Below, piece by piece: positions 40,383-47,704 of a stretch of DNA of 64,000 bases. The notes below the pieces were generated by a model that ran no database searches, was not told the origin of the DNA, and was given only the letters and a program-made list of their open reading frames with translations. The translations under genes were made by a program, and so were the position numbers. Source of the stretch: Pseudonocardia nematodicida (GTDB lineage: Bacteria > Actinomycetota > Actinomycetes > Mycobacteriales > Pseudonocardiaceae); the NCBI RefSeq assembly GCF_040105385.1, contig NZ_JBEDNQ010000012.1:227249-291248 (forward strand), read 5' to 3'. The number at the start of each line of letters is the position of its first letter. The first letter of the stretch is position 1.

Positions 40383-40754
40383 TCACGCAGCGGAGGCGAC
40401 CGGCCCGCCGGACGTCGCGGGGGCGGCCAGCAGAGCGCCGGGGCGCCCGGCGAGCCGCAGCTCGGCGTGCCGCTGCCCCAGCGGGACGAGCACGTCGTCC
40501 CGGGTCCGCAGCGCACCCGCCGTCTCGCCCCCGGCCAGGTCGACGACGACGGCCGAGAGCAGGTCGGCGACGGTGATCCCGAGGGCCTCGCAGATCGCGG
40601 CCAGCAGCTCGCTGGAGGGCTCCTTGCGGCCGCGCTCGACCTCGGAGAGGTACCCCAGGCTGACCCGGGCACCGCGCGAGATGTCGCGCAGCGTGCGGCG
40701 GCGCGCGGTCCGCGCCCGTCGCAGCGCGCTGCCGATCGCTTCCCGCAGCAGCAT
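40383..40754 (-). CDS. clgR: ClgR-type XRE-family regulator
   Basis: 123 aa. The helix-turn-helix is TLRDISRGARVSLGYLSEVERGRKEPSSELLAAICEALG, the ClgR signature that activates clp protease genes and pspA. The C-terminal half (about 50 residues) is less conserved. A ClgR box lies about 93 bp upstream at 40847-40860, suggesting autoregulation. It stands between pgsA and pspA on the same strand, the order found in mycobacteria. Confidence 0.93.
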   Translation of the reverse strand: MLLREAIGSALRRARTARRRTLRDISRGARVSLGYLSEVERGRKEPSSELLAAICEALGITVADLLSAVVVDLAGGETAGALRTRDDVLVPLGQRHAELRLAGRPGALLAAPATSGGPVASAA

Positions 40755-40846
40755 GTGCCCTCCTCAGGTCGTCCCGGGCAGTGCCGGTCCGATCACCGTA
40801 CCGACTCCCGGTGCGGATCGGCGCTTCCGATGGCGGTGTCGGTGTC

Positions 40847-40860
40847 CGCTGACGGCGAAC
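40847..40860. promoter_or_regulatory. ClgR box upstream of clgR
   Basis: CGCTGACGGCGAAC matches the CGCyNaNrGCGwwS consensus described for ClgR at every position. It lies between the pgsA stop and the clgR start. Confidence 0.65.
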
Positions 40861-40874
40861 ACCACCCGCACGCG

Positions 40875-41522
40875 TCAACGCTCGACGGCCCCGGATCCAT
40901 CCGGCGCCGGGTTCGCGCCCGCCCGGACCGCCTTGACCACGTAGTCGATGCCGGTGACGACGGTGAGGACCAGTGCGATCACCAGCGCGGTCCACTGCAG
41001 CACGACGACGGCGCCGAGCCAGCCGGGGAGCAGCAACGGGAGCGGGAACAGGATCAGCGCGATCGCCACGGTCTGCGCGACCGTCTTGGCCTTGCCGCCG
41101 CGGCTGGCCGCGATCACCCCGCGCCGGATCACCACGAAGCGCAGGACGGTGATGCCGAGCTCGCGGCCGAGGATCACCACGGTCACCCACCACGGCACCA
41201 GTCCGAGCATCGACAGCCCGACCAGCGCCGCGCCGGTCAGCGCCTTGTCCGCGATCGGGTCGGCGAGCGCGCCGAACCAGGTGACCAGGCCCCGGCTGCG
41301 GGCCAGCTGCCCGTCGAGGCGGTCGGTGAGGGCGGCGAGGACGAACACCAGGAACGCCGTCGTGCGCCAGAAGACGTCCTGCCCGTCCCCGGCGAACAGC
41401 GCGGCCACGAACACCGGCACCATGACCAGCCGCAGCACGGTCAGCACGTTCGCGATGTTCAGCAGCGGCACCTCGCCGCCGCCGACCGGCACGGTGCCGC
41501 CGGCCGGCTGGGACGAACTCAT
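40875..41522 (-). CDS. pgsA: CDP-alcohol phosphatidyltransferase (phosphatidylglycerophosphate synthase type)
   Basis: A 215-aa membrane enzyme. The CDP-alcohol motif is complete: TDRLDGQLARSRG then GALADPIADK (D-x2-D-G-x2-A-R-x8-G-x3-D-x3-D). About six hydrophobic segments surround it. It condenses CDP-diacylglycerol with glycerol-3-phosphate, the first step to phosphatidylglycerol and cardiolipin. Its ATG overlaps the rimO stop (ATGA), so the two are coupled. Confidence 0.93.
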   Translation of the reverse strand: MSSSQPAGGTVPVGGGEVPLLNIANVLTVLRLVMVPVFVAALFAGDGQDVFWRTTAFLVFVLAALTDRLDGQLARSRGLVTWFGALADPIADKALTGAALVGLSMLGLVPWWVTVVILGRELGITVLRFVVIRRGVIAASRGGKAKTVAQTVAIALILFPLPLLLPGWLGAVVVLQWTALVIALVLTVVTGIDYVVKAVRAGANPAPDGSGAVER

Positions 41523-43024
41523 CCGACCGGCACCGACGCGACGTCGGCCGGCGACCCTGCCGGGAGTCGTTCGAGGGTCTCGACCAGCAGGTCGACACCC
41601 TCGGAGTCGAGCACCCGGGCGCGCACGAGGTCGCCCGGGACGAGCGATCCGGGCTCCGGCCCACCGTCGGCGGCGGCGGTGAGGTAGCACTCGCCGTCGG
41701 CGTCCGGGCCCTGGTGGGCGGCCCGGCCGACCACCTCGACGTCGCCGTCGGAGTCGTCGTTGCGTTCCACCAGCACGACGACCTCGGTGCCGATCCGTTC
41801 CTCGGCCCGCTGGGTCATGAGCTCGTCGGCCAGCTCGGAGATCCGGGCGACCCGGGCCGCGACCTCGGCCGGGTCGAGCTTGCCGTCGTAGCCCTCGGCC
41901 TCGGTGCCGTCCTCGTCGGAGTAGCCGAACACCCCGACGGCGTCGAGCCGGGCGCCGACCAGGAACGCCTCCAGCTCGGCGAGGTCGTCCTCGGTCTCGC
42001 CGGGGAACCCGACGATCACGTTCGACCGGATCCCGGCCTCCGGGGCCAGCGCCCGGATCCGCTCGCACAGGTCCAGGAAGTCGGTGCGCGAGCCGAAGCG
42101 GCGCATCCGGCGCAGCACGGATGCGCTGGCGTGCTGGAAGGACAGGTCGAAGTAGGGCGCGATGCCCGGCGTCGTCGCGATCGCGCGCAGCAGGTCCGGG
42201 CGCATCTCCGCCGGCTGCAGGTAGGACACCCGGACCCGGGAGACGCCGTCGATCGCGCCGAGCCGGGGCAGCAGGTCGACCAGCGCGCGGGTCCCACCGG
42301 GCAGGTCCTTGCCGTACGACGTCGAGTTCTCGCTGACCAGCACCAGCTCGCGCACCCCGTCGGTGACCAGCCAGGCGGCCTCACCGAGCACGTCGGCGGG
42401 CGGGCGGGACACGAAGCTGCCGCGGAACGACGGGATCGCGCAGAACGCGCAGCGCCGGTCGCAGCCCGAGGCCAGCTTCAGCGACGCGACCGGGCCCTTC
42501 GCGAGCCGGGTGCGGGCGATGCCCGCCAGGTCCGGCACCCAGTCGTGGCCGGGCACCGACACGTCCGCGGTGGCGGCGGGCCGCTCGACCGGGGAGATCG
42601 GCAGCAGCAGCCGCCGGTCGGTGGGGGTGTGCGGGGCGGGCGCGTGCCCGCCGAGGACGTCGCCGAGGCGTTCGGCGAGTTCGGGGTAGGCGTCGAAACC
42701 GAGCACCGCGTCGGCCTCGGGCAGGTCGGCGGCGAGCTCGGCGCCGTAGCGCTCGGCGAGGCAGCCGACCGCGACGACCTTCGCGCCGGCCGGGCGCGCG
42801 ACGTCCGAGGCCGCCAGGACGGTGTCGATCGAGTCCTTCTTCGCCTGCTCGACGAACCCGCAGGTGTTGACGACGATCACGTCCGGCGCGCCGTCCTCGG
42901 CGTCGACGAGCTCCCAGCCCGACCCGGCCAGCCGGCCGGCGAGCTCCTCGGAGTCGACCTCGTTGCGCGCGCAACCCAGCGTGAGCAGCGCGGCCCGCCT
43001 GGGGGCTCCGTCGGGGGATGACAC
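41519..43024 (-). CDS. rimO: Ribosomal protein S12 methylthiotransferase RimO
   Basis: A 501-aa radical SAM enzyme. The N-terminal UPF0004 domain has three cluster cysteines (LGCARNEVDSE, NTCGFVEQAK, VGCLAERYG). The radical SAM motif is CDRRCAFCAIPSFRG. The C-terminus is a TRAM-like domain (VEVVGRAAHQGPDADGECYL). The family member is RimO rather than MiaB by the ARNEVDSE and FRGSFVSR motifs. It methylthiolates Asp of ribosomal protein S12. The GTG at 43024 follows TACCCT by 6 nt. Confidence 0.94.
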   Translation of the reverse strand: MSSPDGAPRRAALLTLGCARNEVDSEELAGRLAGSGWELVDAEDGAPDVIVVNTCGFVEQAKKDSIDTVLAASDVARPAGAKVVAVGCLAERYGAELAADLPEADAVLGFDAYPELAERLGDVLGGHAPAPHTPTDRRLLLPISPVERPAATADVSVPGHDWVPDLAGIARTRLAKGPVASLKLASGCDRRCAFCAIPSFRGSFVSRPPADVLGEAAWLVTDGVRELVLVSENSTSYGKDLPGGTRALVDLLPRLGAIDGVSRVRVSYLQPAEMRPDLLRAIATTPGIAPYFDLSFQHASASVLRRMRRFGSRTDFLDLCERIRALAPEAGIRSNVIVGFPGETEDDLAELEAFLVGARLDAVGVFGYSDEDGTEAEGYDGKLDPAEVAARVARISELADELMTQRAEERIGTEVVVLVERNDDSDGDVEVVGRAAHQGPDADGECYLTAAADGGPEPGSLVPGDLVRARVLDSEGVDLLVETLERLPAGSPADVASVPVG

Positions 43025-43030
43025 GCTCCC

Positions 43031-43036
43031 AGGGTA
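43031..43036 (-). promoter_or_regulatory. -10 element for a leaderless message (rimO)
   Basis: TACCCT on the minus strand, 6 nt before the GTG at 43024. Confidence 0.5.
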
Positions 43037-43069
43037 GACGGCGTGCACCGGCCGACCGGCGCGGCCGTC

Positions 43070-43075
43070 TAAGCT
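43070..43075 (+). promoter_or_regulatory. -10 element for a leaderless message (argA-like gene)
   Basis: TAAGCT, 8 nt before the GTG at 43084. Confidence 0.45.
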
Positions 43076-43083
43076 CGCCCGTC

Positions 43084-43611
43084 GTGGCCGATCTCGCCCA
43101 TGACACGCAGGCGGCGTCCGAGGTGCGCGTCCGCCGGGCCCGCACCCCCGACGTCCGGGTGATCCGCGAGCTGGTCGACGAGTACGCGGGCCGGGTGCTG
43201 CTCGCCAAGGAGACGGTCACCCTCTACGAGGCGGTCCCCGAGTTCCTCGTCGCCGAGCTCGACGGGCGGGTCGTCGGCTGCGGTGCGCTGCACGTGCTCT
43301 GGGAGGACCTCGGCGAGATCCGCACGGTCGCGGTGTCCCCCTCCGTCCTCGGCCGGGGGGTGGGCCACCGGATCGTCGGCGCGCTGATCGACGGCGCCCG
43401 CGAGCTCGGGCTGTCCCGGCTGTTCGTGCTGACCTTCGAGAAGCAGTTCTTCGCCCGGCACGGGTTCGCCGAGATCGACGGCACCCCGGTCTCGTCCGAG
43501 GTGTTCGCGGCGATGCTGCGGTCCTACGACGCCGGGGTGGCCGAGTTCCTCGACCTCGCGCACGTCAAGCCGAACACCCTGGGCAACGTCCGGATGCTGC
43601 TCACGCTGTAG
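43084..43611 (+). CDS. argA: Amino-acid N-acetyltransferase (short ArgA type)
   Basis: A 175-aa GNAT-fold enzyme. The acetyl-CoA binding segment is VSPSVLGRGVGHRIVGALI, preceded by VAELDGRVVGCGALHVLWEDLGEIRTVAV; the end is FARHGFAEI. Its similarity and position next to rimO/pgsA match the short glutamate N-acetyltransferase of mycobacteria (Rv2747), which begins arginine synthesis. The leaderless GTG is at 43084. Confidence 0.9.
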   Translation: MADLAHDTQAASEVRVRRARTPDVRVIRELVDEYAGRVLLAKETVTLYEAVPEFLVAELDGRVVGCGALHVLWEDLGEIRTVAVSPSVLGRGVGHRIVGALIDGARELGLSRLFVLTFEKQFFARHGFAEIDGTPVSSEVFAAMLRSYDAGVAEFLDLAHVKPNTLGNVRMLLTL

Positions 43612-43616
43612 CTCCC

Positions 43617-43622
43617 TACCCT
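43617..43622 (+). promoter_or_regulatory. -10 element for a leaderless message (AraC gene)
   Basis: TACCCT, 6 nt before the ATG at 43629. Confidence 0.45.
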
Positions 43623-43628
43623 GGGCCG

Positions 43629-44435
43629 ATGGCGGGATTCGGAGCCTGGCGGTGGCGACCGTCGGCCGCCCTGCGCCCGCTGGTCAGCGAGATCTGGTGC
43701 TGGCGGACGCCGGCGACCACCCCGGGCACGCACCAGGGCGTGTCGAGCGGACACCTGACCGTCGTGCTGTGCCTGGACGGCGACGTCGAGCTGGTCCGCA
43801 AGCCGGACCCGGCCCGCGGGTCCGGCAGGTTCGTGGCATCCGCGGCCGGCCTGCACGACGCCCCGGCCGTGCTCACCACCGGCGCGGCGCAGGCCGGGAT
43901 GCAGCTGGCACTGACCTGGCGGGGCGCCCGGGCGCTGTTCGGTGCGCCTGCCGCCGAGCTTGCCGGCGACGTCGTCGACCTCGGTGAGCTGCTGCCCGGG
44001 GTCGGGACGCTGCTCGACCGGCTGCACGCCGCGCCGACCTGGCGGGAGCGGTGCGCGCTGCTCGACGCCGAGCTGTGCCGGGCCGCGGCCGCCCGGGAAC
44101 CGGACGGCGCACCGCCGCCGGAGGTGGGCCGGGCGTGGGACGAGCTGGTGCGCACCGGCGGCACCGTGCGGGTCGCCGAGCTGGCCGGCGACGTCGGCTG
44201 GTCGGCCCGGCACCTGGGCGAGCGGATGCGCCGGGAGACCGGGCTGTCCACCAAGGGCGCGGCACGGGTGATCCGGTTCGAGCGGGCCTGTGCGGTGCTG
44301 CGCTCCCCGCGCCGGGCCTCGATCGCCGAGGTCGCTGCGCTGTGCGGCTACGCCGACCAGCAGCATCTGGCCCGGGACTTCCGCGACCTCGCCGGGACGA
44401 CGGCCGGTGGCTGGCTGGCCGAGCGTCCGGGCTGA
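43629..44435 (+). CDS. AraC family transcriptional regulator
   Basis: 268 aa. The N-terminal half is a sensor-like region (SGHLTVVLCLDGDVELVRKPD). The C-terminal half has two helix-turn-helix units: VRVAELAGDVGWSARHLGERMRRETGLS and ASIAEVAALCGYADQQHLARDFRDLAG. The layout (W-W-rich start, DUF6597-like half) is common in actinobacterial AraC proteins of unknown effector. It is convergent with the membrane protein gene that ends the gas-vesicle region, so a regulatory link is possible but not shown. Confidence 0.9.
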   Translation: MAGFGAWRWRPSAALRPLVSEIWCWRTPATTPGTHQGVSSGHLTVVLCLDGDVELVRKPDPARGSGRFVASAAGLHDAPAVLTTGAAQAGMQLALTWRGARALFGAPAAELAGDVVDLGELLPGVGTLLDRLHAAPTWRERCALLDAELCRAAAAREPDGAPPPEVGRAWDELVRTGGTVRVAELAGDVGWSARHLGERMRRETGLSTKGAARVIRFERACAVLRSPRRASIAEVAALCGYADQQHLARDFRDLAGTTAGGWLAERPG

Positions 44436-44451
44436 CCGCCCGACAACCCGG

Positions 44452-44976
44452 TCAGTCGGTCGCCGCCCGGATCGCGGCGATGATCGCCCAGACCAGCAGC
44501 GCCACGACCAGCACCACCAGGGCCACGACCAGCAGCACCGGCGAGAGCGCCAGCACCACGACGACCAGGGCCTTCGCCAGGTCACCCAGGGCCGAGAAGC
44601 CGCCCTTGAGCGCCCCCCACAGCGGGCTCTTCCCGGCGGCCATCGCCTTGCCCGCGCCCAGGGCGGCGCTGAGCCCGACCCCGCCGTTGGCCGCGACCTC
44701 CTCCAGCGAGGAGGCGAGGTCGTCGACCTTCTCCAGCGCGAGCTCGGCCATCTTGTTCACCAGCGCGACCAGAACCCGCTCGCCCGCGGCCTTCAGCCGG
44801 TCGAGTGGCTCGCCTGCGTCGCCCTGCGTGGCCGGAGCACCCGCGGCGCCTCCCGAGGGCCGGTCGCCGGAGTTCCGCGGGGCCGGGGCCTCGGAGGCGT
44901 CACGCCGGGACCGGGCCGATGCGGTGGGACGGCTGCGGCGGTGGGCGTGGTCGTCGGGTGCGGTGGCTGTGGTCAT
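44452..44976 (-). CDS. Membrane protein sharing a module with the gas-vesicle SRPBCC protein
   Basis: 174 aa. Residues 1-55 are disordered and basic/acidic mixed. Residues 83-130 (VDDLASSLEEVAANGGVGLSAAL...GALKGGFSAL) align without gaps with residues 48-94 of the SRPBCC protein at 50601, about 28 of 47 positions identical. A long hydrophobic stretch at 136-168 (KALVVVVLALSPVLLVVALV...) can span the membrane once or twice. It is separated from gvpK by the PadR gene and lies on the opposite side of the large inverted repeat. The shared module marks it as a gas-vesicle accessory protein; the role is unknown. Confidence 0.8.
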   Translation of the reverse strand: MTTATAPDDHAHRRSRPTASARSRRDASEAPAPRNSGDRPSGGAAGAPATQGDAGEPLDRLKAAGERVLVALVNKMAELALEKVDDLASSLEEVAANGGVGLSAALGAGKAMAAGKSPLWGALKGGFSALGDLAKALVVVVLALSPVLLVVALVVLVVALLVWAIIAAIRAATD

Positions 44977-45047
44977 CGTCGCTCCTCCCGGTCGTGGCGG
45001 ATCCGGTGCCCGCCGCACGCCCTCGCGGCGCGTCCCGGCCGCGAATC

Positions 45048-45113
45048 CCCGCCGAGATACGTCTCAGCGGGCTGTGTCGATCTCTGTGGCCCGCTGGGAC
45101 GTATCTCGGCGGG
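45048..45113. promoter_or_regulatory. Inverted repeat with 25-bp arms in the divergent PadR region
   Basis: The arms 45048-45072 and 45089-45113 are reverse complements at 24 of 25 positions, with a 16-nt loop. Each arm contains GAGATACGTC. It sits between two divergent starts (44976 and 45199), so it is not placed as a terminator; a PadR operator pair or an RNA hairpin in a leader are the likely readings. Confidence 0.6.
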
Positions 45114-45198
45114 AGTCGTTCCGGCACGGCCCCGGTACGGGACACCCCGTCGCGGGTACTCCCGCCGGACGCCCCCGACGAGGGAGGAGGCGCCCGCC

Positions 45199-45582
45199 AT
45201 GCGTGTACGCGACCGGTCGATGCTGGACCTGCTGTTGCTCGGGGCCGTGCGGGACGAGCCGGGGGACGGCGCCGCGGTGATGCACGCGGTCAACGACCGC
45301 GCCGGGCGGCAGGTCATCTCCACCGGCTCGCTGTACCCGGCCCTGCACCGGCTGGAGCGCAACCGGCTGGTGCGCCGGTCCGGACGGCGGGTGTACCAGC
45401 TCACCGACTCCGGCGAGCGGGTGCTGCGCTCGCGGGTACGGGAGTTCGCCGCGCAGGCCCGGCTGGTGCGCGCGGTGCTCGGCGACGACGTCCCGGTCAT
45501 GGACGGTGCCGCGGGAGCAACGGGCCGAGCGGGCCGAGCTCGAGGTTCAGGTCGTCGGGGGTCAGGCCGAACTGCTCGGTGA
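45199..45582 (+). CDS. PadR family transcriptional regulator
   Basis: 127 aa. The winged helix is MLDLLLLGAVRDEPGDGAAVMHAVNDRAG then STGSLYPALHRLERNRLVRRSGRRVYQLTDSGERVLR, the PadR hallmark. The C-terminal region is short and lacks the usual long dimerisation helix. Its last 86 bp overlap the 3' end of gvpK on the other strand, and the tail there is low-complexity (GRAGRARGSGRRG). GGGAGGAGG precedes the ATG. It likely regulates the adjacent gas-vesicle genes through the inverted repeat at 45048-45113. Confidence 0.85.
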   Translation: MRVRDRSMLDLLLLGAVRDEPGDGAAVMHAVNDRAGRQVISTGSLYPALHRLERNRLVRRSGRRVYQLTDSGERVLRSRVREFAAQARLVRAVLGDDVPVMDGAAGATGRAGRARGSGRRGSGRTAR

Positions 45583-45832
45583 GCTCGTCCATCGCCTCCT
45601 CCAGCTGCATCAGTGCCGTGCCGAGGTCCTCGACCTGGTCGTCGTCGAGGTCACCCTGGTCGACCCGGCGCAGCACCTGCCGTTCCATCAGCTGGCGGAG
45701 CAGCTCGACGATCGTGAGGACCAGCTTCATCAGGTCCCGCCGCACCGCGTCCTTGTCGATCTCGACGCGGCCCGCGTCCCTGTTCAGGCCGCCGAAGTCG
45801 GCGCCCGTCCCCCGATCGGCGTCCTCGATCAC
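45497..45832 (-). CDS. gvpK: Gas vesicle protein GvpK
   Basis: 111 aa. IDKDAVRRDLMKLVLTIVELLRQLMERQVLRRVDQGDLDDDQVEDLGTALMQLEEAMDEL is the GvpK signature. It is a minor protein required for vesicle assembly. Its start overlaps the gvpS stop by 4 bp (ATGA), so it ends the main operon. Its own 3' end overlaps the convergent PadR gene. Confidence 0.95.
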   Translation of the reverse strand: MIEDADRGTGADFGGLNRDAGRVEIDKDAVRRDLMKLVLTIVELLRQLMERQVLRRVDQGDLDDDQVEDLGTALMQLEEAMDELTEQFGLTPDDLNLELGPLGPLLPRHRP

Positions 45833-46080
45833 GACGCCCCCTCGTCCTGTCCGGGCAGCGTGACCCGGCCGCTCGCCGGCTCCACCGGCGAGATCGAGGT
45901 GATCAGCGCGCGCAGCGAGATCCGGATCAGGTCGACCCCGGCCAGCGACACGGTCACGTCGCCGACCAGCACGACGCCCCCGGCCAGCAACCGGTCGAGC
46001 AGGTCGACCAGCGCGATCTCCCGCTGGGCGAGCGCGGGCAACGGGTCCGCACCGCGGTCGGTCTCCCGCACCTCGCTCAC
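45829..46080 (-). CDS. gvpS: Gas vesicle protein GvpS (GvpA/J-like)
   Basis: 83 aa. REIALVDLLDRLLAGGVVLVGDVTVSLAGVDLIRISLRALITSI has the strand-turn-strand pattern of the GvpA/J/M/S family but lacks the strict GvpA core. It lies between gvpL and gvpK as in Streptomyces. The GTG start overlaps the gvpL stop (GTGA). A shell-nucleation or cap role is usual for GvpJ/M/S-type proteins. Confidence 0.85.
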   Translation of the reverse strand: MSEVRETDRGADPLPALAQREIALVDLLDRLLAGGVVLVGDVTVSLAGVDLIRISLRALITSISPVEPASGRVTLPGQDEGAS

Positions 46081-46856
46081 GTGACCTCCCCGGCCGGTGG
46101 GTCGGGCGAGACGAACGAGTACGGCACCCACGGGCCGGTGATCTCGACCGAGAGCCGGTCGTCGCCGGACGCCTCGGCGAGCGCGGCCCGCCACCGGTCC
46201 CGGTCGGCGTCCTCGACCAGATAGGCGCCGTTCAGCACCATGCGTTCCGGACGCCCGGTGAGCGCCGGGGCGTGCAGCCGGTGCCGTCGGGCGGCGACCG
46301 CCACACCCGCGGCGGCGCGGTGCAGTTCCTCGGCACCGGCGTGGTCGGCGCTCTCGTCCCGGGACGTCCGGTCCAGCGCGGACCGTCGCCGGCGCAGGTA
46401 CTCGGTGCCCGAGGCGGCCCGAGCGGGCGGCTTCTCCGGTGCGCGCTCCGCGGCCCAGACCTTCACCCCCCACTCGGCACGCCCCCGGAACCGCCCGAGC
46501 AGTTCCACGAAGTCGGCGGCCCGCTCGGCGAGGGTCTGCCGCACCCGCCCGTCGCCGCGGTAGACCGTCGCCAGCGCCAGGGGCGCGACGACGGCGCGGC
46601 GCCCCATCTCGTCGACGACGTGGTGGTGGGCACGCGCGGTGGCGGCCAGCCAGGACAGGTCCTCCAGCCGCGTGGCGATCGCGTCCTCGGCGAAGTCGTC
46701 CTCCGGCACGCCGCCGACGGCGGCCCAGAGCCCCGCCTCGCGGACGAGGCGGACCGACCCACCGGCGACGCCGGTGAGGTCGTCGGGCACGTCGGGCGGC
46801 GGGTCCTCGCCGACGGCATAGACGTAGGTGGTCGTGACGGTGGTCGTGTCGGGCAT
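46077..46856 (-). CDS. gvpL: Gas vesicle protein GvpL (GvpL/F family)
   Basis: 259 aa. TYVYAVGEDPPPDVPDDLTGVAGGSVRLV begins the first ferredoxin-like domain; ARAHHHVVDEMGRRAVVAPLALATVYRG and WGVKVWA are family marks; the end ITGPWVPYSFVSPD is the typical GvpL/F C-terminal motif. It is required for assembly and interacts with GvpA in halophiles. It starts 4 bp after the gvpJ stop. Confidence 0.94.
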   Translation of the reverse strand: MPDTTTVTTTYVYAVGEDPPPDVPDDLTGVAGGSVRLVREAGLWAAVGGVPEDDFAEDAIATRLEDLSWLAATARAHHHVVDEMGRRAVVAPLALATVYRGDGRVRQTLAERAADFVELLGRFRGRAEWGVKVWAAERAPEKPPARAASGTEYLRRRRSALDRTSRDESADHAGAEELHRAAAGVAVAARRHRLHAPALTGRPERMVLNGAYLVEDADRDRWRAALAEASGDDRLSVEITGPWVPYSFVSPDPPAGEVT

Positions 46857-46860
46857 GTGA

Positions 46861-47634
46861 TCAGCCCTCCTGACGGCGGGATCGGGGCCCGTTGCCGCCG
46901 GAGCGGCGGCGGGCCGGGGCGGCACGGGTCCGTTCCCCGGACCGCGGGGTGCCGCCCCCTTCCTGCCTGCCGCGAGCGGTGCGACGAGCGCGGGGGCGCG
47001 CGACGGTGTCCTCGTCACCCGGGCCGTCGGGCCCGGTGGCCTCGGGGTCGGGCTCGTCGGGTGGGGTTCCCTCCTCGGCGGCGTCGTCGGCTTCCTCGTC
47101 GATGACCTCGTCGACGTCGTCGGCCCCGTCGTCGATCTCCTCCTCGTCGGCGATCTCCTCGTCGAGGTCGTCGGAGTCGTCGGAGTCGTCGAGGTCATCG
47201 AGGTCGTCCGCCTGCGCGGCGGCGTCGTCGATCGAAGCCCCGACCGGGTCCGAGACCTGGTCGTCCGGTTCGTCCCCGGCTCCGGCGCCGTCCCCGTCGG
47301 CCGGCAGCGCGCCGCGCTCCAGCCGCTCCAGGCGTTCCCGCAGCCGGGCGTTCTCGTCCTCCAGGTCGCGATGACCGGCCGAGAGCGTCGGATCACGCTC
47401 CCACCAGTCGATGCCCATCTCCTTCGCCCGGTCGACCGACGCGACCACCAGACGGATCTTGATGGTCAGCAGCTCGATGTCGAGCAGGTTGATCTGGATG
47501 TCACCGGCGATGACGATCCCCTTGTCCAGCACCCGCTCGAGAATGTCGGCGAGGTCGGTGCCGGACTGCTGTTCCTGGCGGCCGGAGCGCTGCGGGGCCG
47601 ACCCGGGGCTGCCCCAGCGGACGGTCTCGCTCAT
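46861..47634 (-). CDS. gvpJ: Gas vesicle protein GvpJ with an acidic-basic tail
   Basis: 257 aa. Residues 25-75 form the GvpA/J core (TDLADILERVLDKGIVIAGDIQINLLDIELLTIKIRLVVASVDRAKEMG). A coiled coil follows (residues 86-107). Residues 115-209 are almost entirely Asp/Glu, Ala, Gly and Pro, and residues 210-257 are Arg-rich. Ordinary GvpJ is near 110-140 aa, so the tail is an addition. GvpJ is thought to help nucleate or cap the vesicle. A 70-bp gap separates its start from the gvpO stop. Confidence 0.92.
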   Translation of the reverse strand: MSETVRWGSPGSAPQRSGRQEQQSGTDLADILERVLDKGIVIAGDIQINLLDIELLTIKIRLVVASVDRAKEMGIDWWERDPTLSAGHRDLEDENARLRERLERLERGALPADGDGAGAGDEPDDQVSDPVGASIDDAAAQADDLDDLDDSDDSDDLDEEIADEEEIDDGADDVDEVIDEEADDAAEEGTPPDEPDPEATGPDGPGDEDTVARPRARRTARGRQEGGGTPRSGERTRAAPARRRSGGNGPRSRRQEG

Positions 47635-47704
47635 CGGTTCACTTCCGTCCTGCTCGTCGGTGCCGGCCGGTTCCCCGGCCGTCGTGCTCGTGCGTCGCGC
47701 GCGG

